64,000 bases of DNA from Toxorhynchites rutilus septentrionalis (GCF_029784135.1 NC_073744.1:79959935-80023934), one strand, 5' to 3'. Shown: positions 9,146-20,405, counted from the first letter of the stretch. Numbers and translations are program-made. Notes: generated by a model not told the origin, from the letters alone.

Positions 9146-11544
9146 ATGACATCCATTATTAAACTTCATGCCATTTCTGGCGCGATGGATGAGTCGCCAC
9201 CGTGTTACATTCTACAGGTAGATGAGGTTCGCTTTCTGCTCGATTGTGGCTGGGACGAAAAATTCGACCCGAGTTTTATCAAAGAGTTGAAAAAGTATGT
9301 TCGTTTTCTCGCCCACGAAACCGTAGATAATAATTTCCTTCCTGATATAGGTATGTTCACACGATTGACGCCGTGTTACTTTCCTACCCTGATGGTCTCC
9401 ATCTAGGAGCGCTTCCATACCTCGTGGGGAAACTGGGACTCAATTGTCCCATTTACGCAACCATACCCGTGTACAAGATGGGCCAAATGTTTATGTATGA
9501 TATGTTCATGTCGCACTATAACATGCACGACTTTGATTTGTTCACGCTGGATGATGTGGATGCTGCATTCGACCGGATCATCCAGCTGAAGTATAACCAG
9601 AGTGTATCGCTAAAGGGTAAAGGGTACGGCATAACGATAACGCCTCTCCCGGCCGGGCATCTGATAGGTGGTACCATTTGGAAGGTGGTGAAGGTAGGTG
9701 AGGAAGATATAGTGTACGCAACAGACTTCAACCACAAAAAGGAGCGACATTTGAACGGTTGTGAATTGGAGAAATTACAGCGACCGTCACTATTTATCAC
9801 CGACGCGTATAACGCACGATACCAGCAGGCAAGGCGAAGGGCGCGTGACGAAAAATTTATGACCAATATTCTGCAGACGTTGAGGAATAATGGAAACGTT
9901 TTGGTTACGGTAGACACAGCTGGCAGAGTGCTAGAATTGGCACATATGCTAGATCAGCTGTGGAAAAATAAAGAATCTGGACTGATGGCATATTCGTTGG
10001 CATTGTTGAACAACGTAAGCTATAACGTGGTGGAATTTGCGAAGAGTCAAATCGAATGGATGAGCGATAAGTTGATGAAAAGCTTTGAAGGGGCAAGAAA
10101 TAATCCATTCCATTTTAAGCATTTACGTCTGTGTCACACAATGGCGGACTTAGCGAAGGTACCCAGTCCTAAGGTGGTGCTGGCTAGCTCGGCGGATATG
10201 GAAAGTGGATTCTCGAGAGAGCTGTTTGTTCAATGGGCGGGGAATACGAACAACAGCATTGTTATTACCTGTAGATCCTCGCCTGGAACTTTGGCAAGGG
10301 ATTTGATCGATAATGGAGGTAATGGGAGAAAAATAGAGCTGGACGTTAGGCGTCGGGTTGAACTGGAGGGAGCTGAGCTAGAGGAATATATGAGAACTGA
10401 GGGCGAAAAGCACAACCGGTCGATTATTAAAAGTGATATGGATTTGGACAGCAGTTCAGATTCTGATGATGAGCTGGAAATGAGCGTTATAACGGGGAAA
10501 CATGATATTGTTGTGCGTCCGGAGGGTCGTTCACATACCGGTTTCTTCAAATCCAGTAAAAAACAGTACGCCATGTTCCCATTCCACGAGGAAAAAATAA
10601 AGTTCGACGAATACGGTGAAATTATTCAGCCAGATGATTACCGAATGGTCGATCTTGGTCCAGACGGTGGAGGCGAAGATAACAAGGAGAATCAAATCAA
10701 AGCTGAAGAAATCAAGAAAGAGAAAGATAGTGAACTGACTGTCCTGGACAAACCAACCAAATGTATTAGTAGCCGTAAATTGATTGAGGTGAATGCGCAA
10801 GTTCAATTTATCGATTTCGAGGGCCGTTCGGATGGAGAATCCTTGCTGAAAATATTATCCCAACTCCGTCCTCGCCGGGTAGTAGTAGTGCGAGGATCTC
10901 CACAGAACACAGCTCATATAGCGGAACACTGTCAGTTGAACATCGGTGCCAGAGTATTCAGCCCGAATCGGGGGGAAATAATTGATGCGACCACCGAAAC
11001 GCATATCTATCAGGTGCGCCTAACGGAAGCATTAGTCTCACAACTGGAATTCCAGAAGGGTAAGGATGCCGAAGTGTCCTGGATTGATGCTCAAATTGTG
11101 ATCCGTAACAAACAGTTCAATGCGGGAACAGAAGCGGATGCGTTGGCAAATAGTACCCTCAGTGGTACCACGAATAATGCTACCACTAACAATGCAATTG
11201 CAGCTGCAGCTGCCGCTGCATCCGATGCGCCGATGGACGTCGATCAAGCGGATTCAACGGAAGATAAAAGCGATAAACAGATTCTTACGCTTGAACCACT
11301 GAAGAACGAAGAACTGCCGGCGCACAATTCGGTCTTCATCAACGAGTTAAAATTGATCGATTTTAAGCAGACATTGATGCGGGCTAACATCAGCTCGGAA
11401 TTTTCGGGCGGTGTGTTGTGGTGTAGCAACGGAACACTGGCACTGCGACGAGTTGATACGGGAAAGGTCACCATCGAGGGGTGTCTATCGGAGGATTATT
11501 ATAAAGTTCGGGATCTACTGTATGAGCAGTATGCGATTGTGTAG
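9146..11544 (+). CDS. CPSF2: Cleavage and polyadenylation specificity factor subunit 2 (CPSF-100)
   Basis: Encodes CPSF-100, the inactive partner of the CPSF-73 nuclease in the nuclear complex that cleaves pre-mRNA 3' ends, including histone mRNAs. Two exons: 9146-9294 and 9351-11544, joined across a 56-base GT-AG intron inside a Lys codon, giving 780 residues, close to the family's usual length. The start MTSIIKL and the end [11 protein letters not shown] match the family. Residues about 1-210 are the metallo-beta-lactamase fold. The motif that would bind zinc is SYPDGLHLG rather than HxHxDH, as expected for this non-catalytic subunit. The beta-CASP region follows ([33 protein letters not shown]). 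There is an acidic serine-rich linker ([10 protein letters not shown]) and an Asn/Ala-rich linker near residues 650-685. Apparently intact. Confidence 0.97.
9295..9350 (+). other. 56-base intron of CPSF2
   Basis: The donor is GTATGT at 9295 and the acceptor ATAG ends at 9350. Exon 2 begins with GTATGTTC, the same eight bases that open the intron. Splicing restores [16 protein letters not shown], matching the family. Confidence 0.9.
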
Positions 11545-11549
11545 TGTTG

Positions 11550-11555
11550 AATAAA
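11550..11555 (+). terminator. CPSF2 polyadenylation signal
   Basis: AATAAA begins five bases after the TAG stop at 11542-11544. GT-rich sequence at 11580-11590 would suit the downstream element. The 3' UTR would then be only a few tens of bases long. Confidence 0.75.
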
Positions 11556-11599
11556 GTTCGATGAATGCAATTCGAATGATTCCGTTGTTTTATTCAAAT

Positions 11600-13009
11600 A
11601 CTGCTGACCCGGCAAACTTCGTCCCGCCCAAAATTTGTTTTTTGTTATCAATACCTTCAAACATTCACGTTTTCTTACTATGAGCAAGTTCATGGGTCCA
11701 ATTGCAGAACTTTTCATTGATTGATCTTCTATTCGAATTGTTGAATTTACCTTTTACTATAAAATTCCTAGCATTTCTAACAAATCTCATCATTATAATA
11801 TCAGAATATTTTCAGACACAATTCTTGTTCAAGATTTTTTAACCACTTGCAAATAACATGTTTCTCCGTTACATGGAATAAATGTTTTATACAGAAAATA
11901 TTATAGAACAAAAGCAACCCTAAATCGGACAATTCCTTCCTCGAGTTCTGCTCTTATCAACACATCCGGCGATCCTTTTTTTGTATAGAGAGAAGAAGAT
12001 ATAGGAGTGCGTTTCATCACATTAAAATCCATTTCCTGTTTCGAACAAAGATCAAATGGACTAACAGCACTTGTCACTATGTAATTGTAGAGCATATGGG
12101 AATTTAATTTTCCGAATTTTCCCTTTTTCCTTCAGAGTTTTCCGAAAATTTTCAATTGTCATGTTTGGTTGGAATATTTTTGGTTGAAATATGTGTAATA
12201 TTTTTATGGATCCCCCTCTCCATTCCAGAGAAGGGAGGGGTGTCATACCATTATCGAAACATTTATCATACCCAAAAACCCTCACATCCCAAATTGTGCT
12301 TGATTAGTTCTCGAGTTATGCAGAAGTTTGTGTTTGGTTTGTATGGCAGCCCCCCTTAGAGAGGGGGGAGGAGTGTATTCACCATAGAAACGTTTCGTGT
12401 TCCGTAAAACCTTCACATGCCGAATTTGGCTCCATTTGTTTGATTAGTTATCGAACTTTGAGACAGGCACACGAGAAAGTCTCGCGAGCACCAACACATG
12501 TGCATCACTCATGTTGAGGTGCAACTAAGTATTCTTGAGCACATCTCAATAATTTACGAAAGAGAAGAGAAGGAGCCAAACCCAGGCTCGTGTGCTAAAG
12601 CCCGATCTCATCGCTTGCACATGGAAGGGTTGTGAGGAAGAGAAAATCGATACTCGTCTCTCGAAAATAAAGCGCGCGCACAGGAAATCTGGTTTCATTT
12701 GTATGGCAACCTCCCCTTGGAAAGGGGGTCTAACCATCATAGAAACATTTATTGTCCCCTAAGATCTCAATATGCCTAATATGGTTTCATTTGCTCGATT
12801 AATTTCCGAGTAATGCAGAAATTTGTGTTTAATTTGTATGGCAGCCCCCCCCCCCTTAGAGAGTGCAGAGGGGTCTCAAACTATCACGAAAACCTTCCCC
12901 GGCCCCAAAAACCCCTACATATCAATTTCATGTTGATCGGTTCAGTAGTTTCCGAGTCCATACGAATCAGACAGACAGACAGACAGAAATCCATTTTTAT
13001 ATATATAGA
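11600..13009 (-). mobile_element. Non-autonomous Helitron
   Basis: On the minus strand it begins TCTATATATATAAAAATGG followed by CTGTCTG repeats (13,009 downwards). It ends in GCCGGGTCAGC-AGT at 11,600, one base short of the CTAGT seen at 41,892-41,896. Insertion lies between A and T, as Helitrons do. The interior holds diverged repeats of about 130 bp with runs of C (CAGCCCCCC-type) and no Rep/helicase ORF, so it depends on an autonomous element. It starts 45 bases after the CPSF2 polyadenylation signal. Confidence 0.82.
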
Positions 13010-13737
13010 TTGTTGTTGCCTTTGATATCCAATCAGATTTAGTGATCTAATTATATGATTTAATTGTGATTGAACATAATAATAATACGGATAATGTACT
13101 AAGAGCTAAACAAAAAATAGGCAAGAAGCAGTTCGTAGTTATTACATTCCATTCTTCAATCATCTAGGGCAGTCATACTCAACCTGAGGCCGCATGCGAC
13201 CCACCGGGCTCTTCTGGTTGGCCCGCCTGTTCACGTTAGTGAATAAAAATGAAAATATGGATATAAAAATATGAATTACCTATATTTTGACATAAGACTA
13301 CGTTTTTCAGTAATGATACCAAATCAGAAAACAAGTCAAATTTGTTTTGTGAATTAGTTTTAACTAGTGATGAAACGAATAGTAGTTTGGTCGGATACCG
13401 GCAAGCTCCGAGGCTGGATGGCCGGATGATCGGCTCTTTATTTGCGAATACGGAGAAACTGGGAGAAACTGCATGTGAGCATGTGAGCAAATGAAGGTTT
13501 ACATTTTATGGAGTAATAAACGCATTTATTTCCGCACATAAGAATTAATTTGTAGGGACTGGACTGTATTTTATAAACTGGTAAAATAATCTAAGTTTTC
13601 TGATGAAAAATTCAAATTTGAGAAATTTGAGAAATGGTCTAATTCGTACAATTGTAGATTCCAGGCTGACTAATTCTACCGCTTCTATCCTCTGTAGAAC
13701 CTTGAGTAATTGTTCGCCTATTGTTACAGAGATTACA
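13010..13737. other. Intergenic with a shared repeat fragment
   Basis: No gene. About 13,066-13,170 is similar to 52,660-52,768 (ACATAATAATAATAC... CTAGGGCA), so a dispersed repeat fragment lies here. Next to it CTCAACCTGAGGCCGCATGCG resembles hAT-type termini, but no partner end was found. At 13,287-13,305 a degenerate GACGTAGGACTACGTC motif occurs, followed by ACCAAATCAGAAAACA, as at 46.5 kb. Confidence 0.4.
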
Positions 13738-14477
13738 CAGTGTCCAAAGTCGCATTACATGTCCGACCAATTAGCTAAATGTCGAACTAATTGTAAATTA
13801 CTGTACTTTCAATCTGGAAACAATTTAAGAATCGGTGAAAATTGGATAATCAGGAAAGTCCCCAGCTATCAATAAGCTCAGAACAACTGCCAAATTCACA
13901 TACTCATCAGATCCTGGCAAACAAATTATGAAAAAATCAATTTGTGTTTTATTATTATTTTGGATAATGTTTTAGAAAGCATTGAACTGTATTTCCTAAA
14001 CTCTTTTTTGGAAGGTTTAATGGCCCTGAAAAGCGCCTTGTTTTATGGAATGGTTCCAATTTAGAAAACTTAGTACTCGTGGTTTTGAAAACAAAACATT
14101 TCGAACGCCCTCGATGCCGCCTTGTTCTGGATTTGCCACCAAAGCAGTTTGTATAAAGAACAAACTTTTTTCTTGATGCCTGATGCCGTTTTGCGATTGC
14201 GTTTGCCACTCGCCACTCGCTGCAACTGCCTGTTGTCTTGATGTCCACCGAACCGAATGTGTTCTGTTCCGAATACGGGTTTTCTTATCGTCGCTAGCAG
14301 CTTTGCCAGCTAACTCGATCACTTCGGCGGCCGAAACTATATAACGCCGGCTAGGTGGACTGGTGCACTGGTACTAACGCGCTCGGCCTAGTTACCCTTG
14401 CGGGGAACTCCAGATCAACACGGTTCGAGCGGGATTTTGCCTTTCCCTTCACTTTTCCTCCTCTACCATGTCCAGAC
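13738..14477 (-). repeat. H2A-derived repeat copy B, first part
   Basis: Matches H2A unit 1 of copies A and C in inverted orientation. The stem-loop is at 14,022-14,037 and the H2A pseudogene at about 14,225-14,477 ([24 protein letters not shown] tail). Unit 2 is missing. The copy stops at the second codon of the H2A pseudogene, where the 18.2 kb nest is inserted; it resumes at 32,646. Confidence 0.8.
14225..14477 (-). pseudogene. Histone H2A pseudogene in copy B
   Basis: Decayed H2A like unit 1 of copy A, with the same deletion after the FP of the tail and the same stops, so the damage predates the spread of the repeat. The ATG-proximal bases are split from it by the insertion at 14,478-32,645. 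Confidence 0.8.
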
Positions 14478-15045
14478 TGTAGCGGTCAGCAGTTTAAATG
14501 TTTTAGGGCAAAACATACTATATATGTATTTGCCCTAAGGTAGATTATAGATATGGGCTGAGCTGATCTTCAAGCGGCGTAAAGCTTATTCGTTTCCCGC
14601 GTGAGAATTCAGATCAGAGAGTCTGGGAGAGATTTCCTTGAGAGCTTTCGAGTATGCTGCTTCTCGATCGCGAATGCTGGAAAGCGGTGTTTCGACACTA
14701 GAATGAGACAGCCAGCTTTAGTCTTGGATATCCGAGGGCGGCCGATAAAATTTCGGGAAAAGCAAATTACTAAGCCTGATTCCACTTTTCCTGAGCTGAG
14801 GATTTCCAGGCTCGCACATTCTACTGCTGATAGCTGAAAGCGGTGGAAGTACGCGGTTTGTTCCTTTTCCGTTCATTGCTGCTAAGTAATAAGTGTACTA
14901 GTTATCGTTGTTCCACATATTAAATTTTATAATTTCAGTTAGGCAATCGTTTGTGGTGTTCTTAGAAAGTGTAGTTAGGTTGTGTGTCTGTGCCATCATT
15001 TCAAAGGTAATTCATTTTGAATTTAAACCAAGTGCGAATGCAGTG

Positions 15046-16171
15046 TGTTACGGACCCAGATTAGATGGCGAGGTTCGAAGCGCAATCAGGCGCAATGATA
15101 TGACGCTGAACGCATGTGTTCAAGCGTTCGCCCTTGTCGCATGGAATATGCGAAGAGCCAGGAAAGGAAAGGGCGTGTAAGCCGAAATATTTATTTGGGA
15201 CCTACGCGGGTGGCGTAGTGGAAGATAAGAGTTAGGCAAATGCGTAAAGATAATAATGTATAGCTAGATCTGTCCCTCACGAAGCGTATGGAAATAGCGC
15301 GAGGGACATAAACAGATAAGAGCGCATTTGAAATGCCAGCGGGAAGAAATTAGTTATTTTCTCTCCTTATCTGTATAGCTTCTGAGAACAAATAATTTAT
15401 AGCGGTGGCGTACAGATAAGAAAAGGGAAAGGAAAATTCCCACGTTGGCAGTTGAGAATAGGAACCGCATAGATAAGCGGATAGAATATAGGCTAGCAAA
15501 TAGGAGACAGATAACCAGACGCAGTCTCGGTTATCTGAAAGAATAGGAAAGGGAGATCTTTCTTCCTTCTCTTAGAATTTAGCTAGGCTAAGTTTTAATG
15601 AATAAAGTTAGTTCAATTTGTGCCCTGAAATAAAGTAGTCGCGTCAATTTGTACAGTTAACACGGTTAGTGAATCATCTTTTCTGAATATTTGTCGGACT
15701 CCAGTGTGAATTCATCTGAAATAAAGAGTGATTCGGAAATAATACTACTAGCGTAGTTTATGAGCGTTATCTATGTGATTGTATTTTCAATCGTAGTTGA
15801 AAGTGCAGAGAAGATCCGATCAGAATCATTGGCTCAGTGGAAAGGAAAGTTATAAATGAAACAAAACAGATAATCGCAATAAAAAATAAGTGCAAGATCC
15901 TTTTCGCCGTAACGTGAAACACTAGGTGAGCGAATAGTGCGGAGTGGACTATACATACTTATTCGAAGTGCAATTTGATTCTAATCATAATAAACTGTGT
16001 TGACACAATCGCGGATCAAAAGTGCTAAAAAGCACAACCATAGAAGCGCTGACGGGACCGTTGTGAGTCATTGAGGTAAGTGACTCACTCTCTCTTTTTT
16101 TTATTAACAGGTGCGTGATAGAAGACTTGCTTGAAGCAAGCATCTAGGGAATTCATATTCCCTAGATTACA
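15046..16171 (+). repeat. 5' LTR
   Basis: Starts TGTTACGGACCC, ends CTAGATTACA. Contains AATAAA-type signals near 15,600 and 15,630. The 3' end can fold into two adjacent hairpins: CTTGCTTGAAGCAAG, then CTAGGGAAT-TCAT-ATTCCCTAG. Candidate primer-binding sequence TGGTGGCTCCAGAGAGG starts at 16,175; the tRNA was not identified. Confidence 0.93.
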
Positions 16172-16544
16172 TTTTGGTGGCTCCAGAGAGGAAGCCTTGA
16201 AACTCACGAACTTCGCGGAAAATCTCACGCACCTGTAGGAGAACCAATTGAACTCCTGTTTAAATTGATTTGCGCCCGTCATAAGTACGGAGGAAGTTCG
16301 GTCTAGAAAGACGAACAATAAAAGCCAAGCGGCTAATTGCGCATTTCAAATAAAACAGTAATTTGTCCTGCAAGACGGACACATCGCCAGTCAGGCATAG
16401 TTGGACGGTGACGGCAAACAGGTACCCCGCCAATATTACATACAGTCCGGTCACGAGGGCCGGTAAGAAGTTAATTCAACTGTTGCATTTGAACTTCGGA
16501 TTTAAACAGAAAAGTGAAGGTAACTAGGCGCTTCACCGAGCAAT

Positions 16545-19500
16545 ATGAAATCAAGTTTCACAAGATCTTCCCGTCCATGCTGCTTTGCATGCAATAAGAA
16601 GATAGAACAGGATAATTTGGTCCAATGCCGAGAATGTAAGAATAACTATCATAACACGTGTGTAGGTTACACACCGACAACAGAAGAAGGCTACTTGGTT
16701 TGCTCGCTGTGTAACCCCACCGAAGGAATTAACCAACAAGGAGCACATGCACTTCCACGGACGCCTATAGCGCCTGCCGCCACAAATAATTCAAGGGAGC
16801 AAAAGCAAATTGAAGAGCTCACGAATTTAATAACCCGATTAGCTGAAATGCATGCCAGCGATCGGACCAGCATAACTAATATTAAAGGCGAAATGGCCGA
16901 AATGAAGGCCTCAATTAACGCTTTAGTCGCAAGGGCGACATCACCTCAGCGAACAGAGTTGCCGAGTACTCCATCACAAGTATCGGCAAGAGAATCCAAT
17001 GTACAGGCAACGCTTCAAGCTCCGCTACCATCAACCAGTTTGAACCAAAGAGCGATTGTACCAGCTCAACAACCCGGAGATTTTTCTATTTTCATGAAAA
17101 GACAAGCTCTAACTCCCTTGCCGAGATTCAGCGGGTCACCGAAGGATTGGCCGAAGTTTAAGAGAATATATGAGGTCAGCACCAGAGAATGTGCGTTTTC
17201 AAACCACGAGAACCTGACCAGATTAGAAGCCGCCCTGGAAGGACGAGCGGCGAGAAGCGTGCAACAGCTCCTAATAAATTCGGAAAACGTTCCAGGAATA
17301 ATGGAAAGGTTGGAAGAAAATTTCGGAAACCCGAAATTTATATATGAAGAGTTATTGAATGATCTTCAAAGACTCAAGAAGGAAAGTCGAACAATAGTTG
17401 TCGAGATGTCAGATACCCTAGAGAATATGGTGGCAAACATGACAATAATCCATCAAGAAGGGTATCTGTCAGATGCCAGATTGATAGAAGATCTAGTAAG
17501 GAGACTCCCGGTCAATTTGCAGATTGAGTGGACACGCCATAGAATGATGACTGGTGGTACCCCATCTTTGGGCCAAATGAGTGACTGGCTAAAACCTCAT
17601 GCTCGAATAATGAGGAACATGACTTCTTCCATACCGACTATAGCTAGAAGCCAAACGCACGTTCACCAGGAGGCACCACGTTTTAAATGTCAAATTTGCT
17701 CCAACGATCACAGAATTTTCGAATGTACAACATTTAAAAAATCGAACGTCCAGGAAAGGTCTCGTTTAGCGGCTCAGAACAAAGTATGTTTCGGGTGCTT
17801 AGGCACAGGGCACATGATGAAGGATTGTAGACGATCTAGAAGGTGTGGCCTGAATGGATGCAACAGGCGTCATAACAGGATGCTACATTCAAATCAAAAT
17901 AATGAACCAACGCCACGTAATACGCCGGAGTCGACACCGCTGGAAGAAAACTGTAACGTCCACAAATCCCCAGCAAATGATAAGTACTACCAAGTAATAC
18001 CGGTAACACTTCAGAATGGAAGGCATTCAGTTGACACATATGCCTTTCTGGATACAGGGTCCTCTCTGACATTATTGGACGAAGAAATAGCGAGCGCCCT
18101 GGACTTAAACGGAAAGAACGAACCATTGCAGTTGAAATGGACACAGGACGTGTCACGAGATGAACCAAATAGTAAACGAGTTCAAGTTCGTATTCAGGGG
18201 TCTTCCAGAAAGTCTTATCGACTCGACGGAGTAAGGACCATAAGAAATTTAAAACTTCCAACTCAAACATTGGACTACGAGGCGATGGCATCAAGATATC
18301 CATATCTAAAGGACCTTCCGATCAAGAGCTACGAATTAGCAAAACCGACGATTTTGATAGGGCTGAGTCACAGCCATTTACTCACCGCCATGGAAACTAG
18401 AAGAGGAGGCGACAACGAACCAATAGCCGTAAGGAGCAAATTAGGATGGTTTATATTTGGAAACGTGAAATCCAACGTCAAATATGAAATTCCTACAACA
18501 TCCTACAACAGAGAAAGACAACGAGACAACGAACTTACAAACCAAATAGATGCACATTTTTCGATCCAAGAATTTAATGATGGACGACCAACTAGAATGA
18601 ACAACAAGGTTCAAAATCGCTCCCACGAAACGGTCATGAACACAGAAACTATTAAAGAGTACCCTACAAGAAGTCACAACGTAATGCTGATAACCGAAGA
18701 AGAAATAAAAATCGACAAAAGCCCAAGGCGCAGAAGAAGACGCAGCAACAGAACAATAAAGGATGTCTCTTCACATTGGTTCATCCCATCCAAACTTATA
18801 AAAATTATAATGATGCTCCTTATGTCGTTCACCCTAATCAACGCTATAACGGTGAAACCGATCGACAGTGACGGATTAATGTTTGACCACGAAGGAACGT
18901 GTCTGCTACATAGAGGCACATGGCAAACCAATATCCAAACAAATACGATTCCCAGCGAAGACATCAGAACAATCAGATTTGTGCGAAGCAACTTAACAAC
19001 CGCAACCAAAGATATGAAAATTGTCATCGAAGACTCTCTCTTGGAACAGACTGCAATATCAATTGAGCGTCTGTGCGATGACGCAATCAATGAGATCCAA
19101 CAGTCCTCAAGAACTAATCGAAGCAAAGGACTTTTCGGGTTCTTGTCAGATCTAATATTTGGAAGCGACGATGTGGAAAACGAACTACAAGCAATCCGGA
19201 TCCACGAAGATGAAAAAATGCATCAAATATCAGAGTCGATGGTAAAGATGAATAGCAAAGCGTCTAAAATGGGAGAGCATCTAAACGATAGGTACTACAG
19301 ATTGTATAAAGATTTGAACCAACTGAAGCAAATATATTCTACGGATAAGGCTCAAGTGCTACGAACAACAATGATAGAAACCACAGTGTTAGCTCGAGAA
19401 GTAATAGACGGAATATTAAATAAATACAGAAAAATTCGCACGTTTCCGTTATCACTCGAAGAACTGGCTCAAACAAGAAACAATATTTCGCAAGCATTAC

Positions 19501-20405
19501 CATCAGGATACACTGTCCTAGATCACCCGTCAGGTGTTAAATACAACACACATGTTGTCAACGGCTCCGTGATAATTACAATGACCAGCATTATTGTCAA
19601 TAAAGTTGAATTTGAAGTATTCAAAATAATAGCGATTCCACGCATCCAGAACGGGTCAATTATTGTCACGGAACACGAACGCATAGCAGTAGGCCATAAC
19701 AATGAGTTCTTCTATCCATCGAACGAAATGACTAAGCTAAATGATACGCACTTTATAACAATACAGCCAGAACTAAGTAAGGAAATGGATTGCGTAGCAG
19801 CTGTTATAATGCATATGGCGAGTACCCGTAAATGTACCACGAAAATATTAACCGCACCTTACACCGTATTGGAGACACTATCCACGCCTAACACGGTCTT
19901 ATATTATACCTCTGAAGCAAAAGGAGTAGTTATACACTGCGACAGCGTGGTAATGTCACCACCATATGATGCGGCTGTGGTAACCTTGCAACCGGATTGT
20001 CGCATACAATCCAAAGGCAAAACAATATATGCAAAACTAAAAGGCATCAACGTGAAAAAAGTAACATACTTCAAATCAACATATCAAATGATGGAGCACT
20101 TATCGGATGGATTCAACAACACAACCGTGAATGGCACGTTAGAACCCAAACCCGATAATCCATACAAGGACAATGGAATAATAAATGTATACAACAGCAT
20201 CGATCCGTTTCATCCCGAGTCCAAGCATCATTGGAGGAATGCAGTCCTGTTGATAGGGATAATTATAATTGTGAGCGGTATTATCTACTTCCGCTGCTGC
20301 AGACAAGGAACTCGCTCTAGACCCAGAGATACAACGGAACCGGTCGTTCGCATAAGAATGAACAATATACCGAACAGACGACAAACAGAGGACACTGCAC
20401 TCTGA
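16545..20405 (+). CDS. Gag-protease-Env polyprotein of a pol-less BEL element
   Basis: One uninterrupted frame of 1,286 residues. In order: PHD/zinc-finger (Cys from residue 12 to about 58); coiled stretch about 85-125; DUF1759 gag (LPRFSGSPKDWPKFK, about 190-340); zinc knuckles (CQIC...; CFGCLGTGHMMKDC, about 380-440); aspartic protease with DTGSS near 503 (DUF1758). The text HFSIQEF marks where the pol linker starts in relatives. A linker ending in an Arg-rich run (about 725-735) then leads straight to a hydrophobic signal-like segment (about 748-765). Near 855 a basic cleavage-like site (RTNRSK) precedes GLFGFLSDLIFG, a fusion-peptide-like motif of baculovirus-F/errantivirus-type envelopes. 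Several N-X-S/T sites follow, and a C-terminal membrane segment at about 1233-1250. No RT, RNase H or integrase motif is present. The Env assignment is by motif and layout, not by search. Confidence 0.85.
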   Translation: MKSSFTRSSRPCCFACNKKIEQDNLVQCRECKNNYHNTCVGYTPTTEEGYLVCSLCNPTEGINQQGAHALPRTPIAPAATNNSREQKQIEELTNLITRLAEMHASDRTSITNIKGEMAEMKASINALVARATSPQRTELPSTPSQVSARESNVQATLQAPLPSTSLNQRAIVPAQQPGDFSIFMKRQALTPLPRFSGSPKDWPKFKRIYEVSTRECAFSNHENLTRLEAALEGRAARSVQQLLINSENVPGIMERLEENFGNPKFIYEELLNDLQRLKKESRTIVVEMSDTLENMVANMTIIHQEGYLSDARLIEDLVRRLPVNLQIEWTRHRMMTGGTPSLGQMSDWLKPHARIMRNMTSSIPTIARSQTHVHQEAPRFKCQICSNDHRIFECTTFKKSNVQERSRLAAQNKVCFGCLGTGHMMKDCRRSRRCGLNGCNRRHNRMLHSNQNNEPTPRNTPESTPLEENCNVHKSPANDKYYQVIPVTLQNGRHSVDTYAFLDTGSSLTLLDEEIASALDLNGKNEPLQLKWTQDVSRDEPNSKRVQVRIQGSSRKSYRLDGVRTIRNLKLPTQTLDYEAMASRYPYLKDLPIKSYELAKPTILIGLSHSHLLTAMETRRGGDNEPIAVRSKLGWFIFGNVKSNVKYEIPTTSYNRERQRDNELTNQIDAHFSIQEFNDGRPTRMNNKVQNRSHETVMNTETIKEYPTRSHNVMLITEEEIKIDKSPRRRRRRSNRTIKDVSSHWFIPSKLIKIIMMLLMSFTLINAITVKPIDSDGLMFDHEGTCLLHRGTWQTNIQTNTIPSEDIRTIRFVRSNLTTATKDMKIVIEDSLLEQTAISIERLCDDAINEIQQSSRTNRSKGLFGFLSDLIFGSDDVENELQAIRIHEDEKMHQISESMVKMNSKASKMGEHLNDRYYRLYKDLNQLKQIYSTDKAQVLRTTMIETTVLAREVIDGILNKYRKIRTFPLSLEELAQTRNNISQALPSGYTVLDHPSGVKYNTHVVNGSVIITMTSIIVNKVEFEVFKIIAIPRIQNGSIIVTEHERIAVGHNNEFFYPSNEMTKLNDTHFITIQPELSKEMDCVAAVIMHMASTRKCTTKILTAPYTVLETLSTPNTVLYYTSEAKGVVIHCDSVVMSPPYDAAVVTLQPDCRIQSKGKTIYAKLKGINVKKVTYFKSTYQMMEHLSDGFNNTTVNGTLEPKPDNPYKDNGIINVYNSIDPFHPESKHHWRNAVLLIGIIIIVSGIIYFRCCRQGTRSRPRDTTEPVVRIRMNNIPNRRQTEDTAL

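Noticed and set aside
12156..12360. Small ORFs with GTATGGCAGCCCCCC phrases
   Set aside because: They are translations of the internal repeats of the Helitron.
16076..16110. A mini-intron in the LTR (GTAAGT...TTTTTTTTATTAACAG)
   Set aside because: Only about 35 bases separate donor-like and acceptor-like sequence, too short for normal splicing; the acceptor might still be used with another donor, but there is no evidence.
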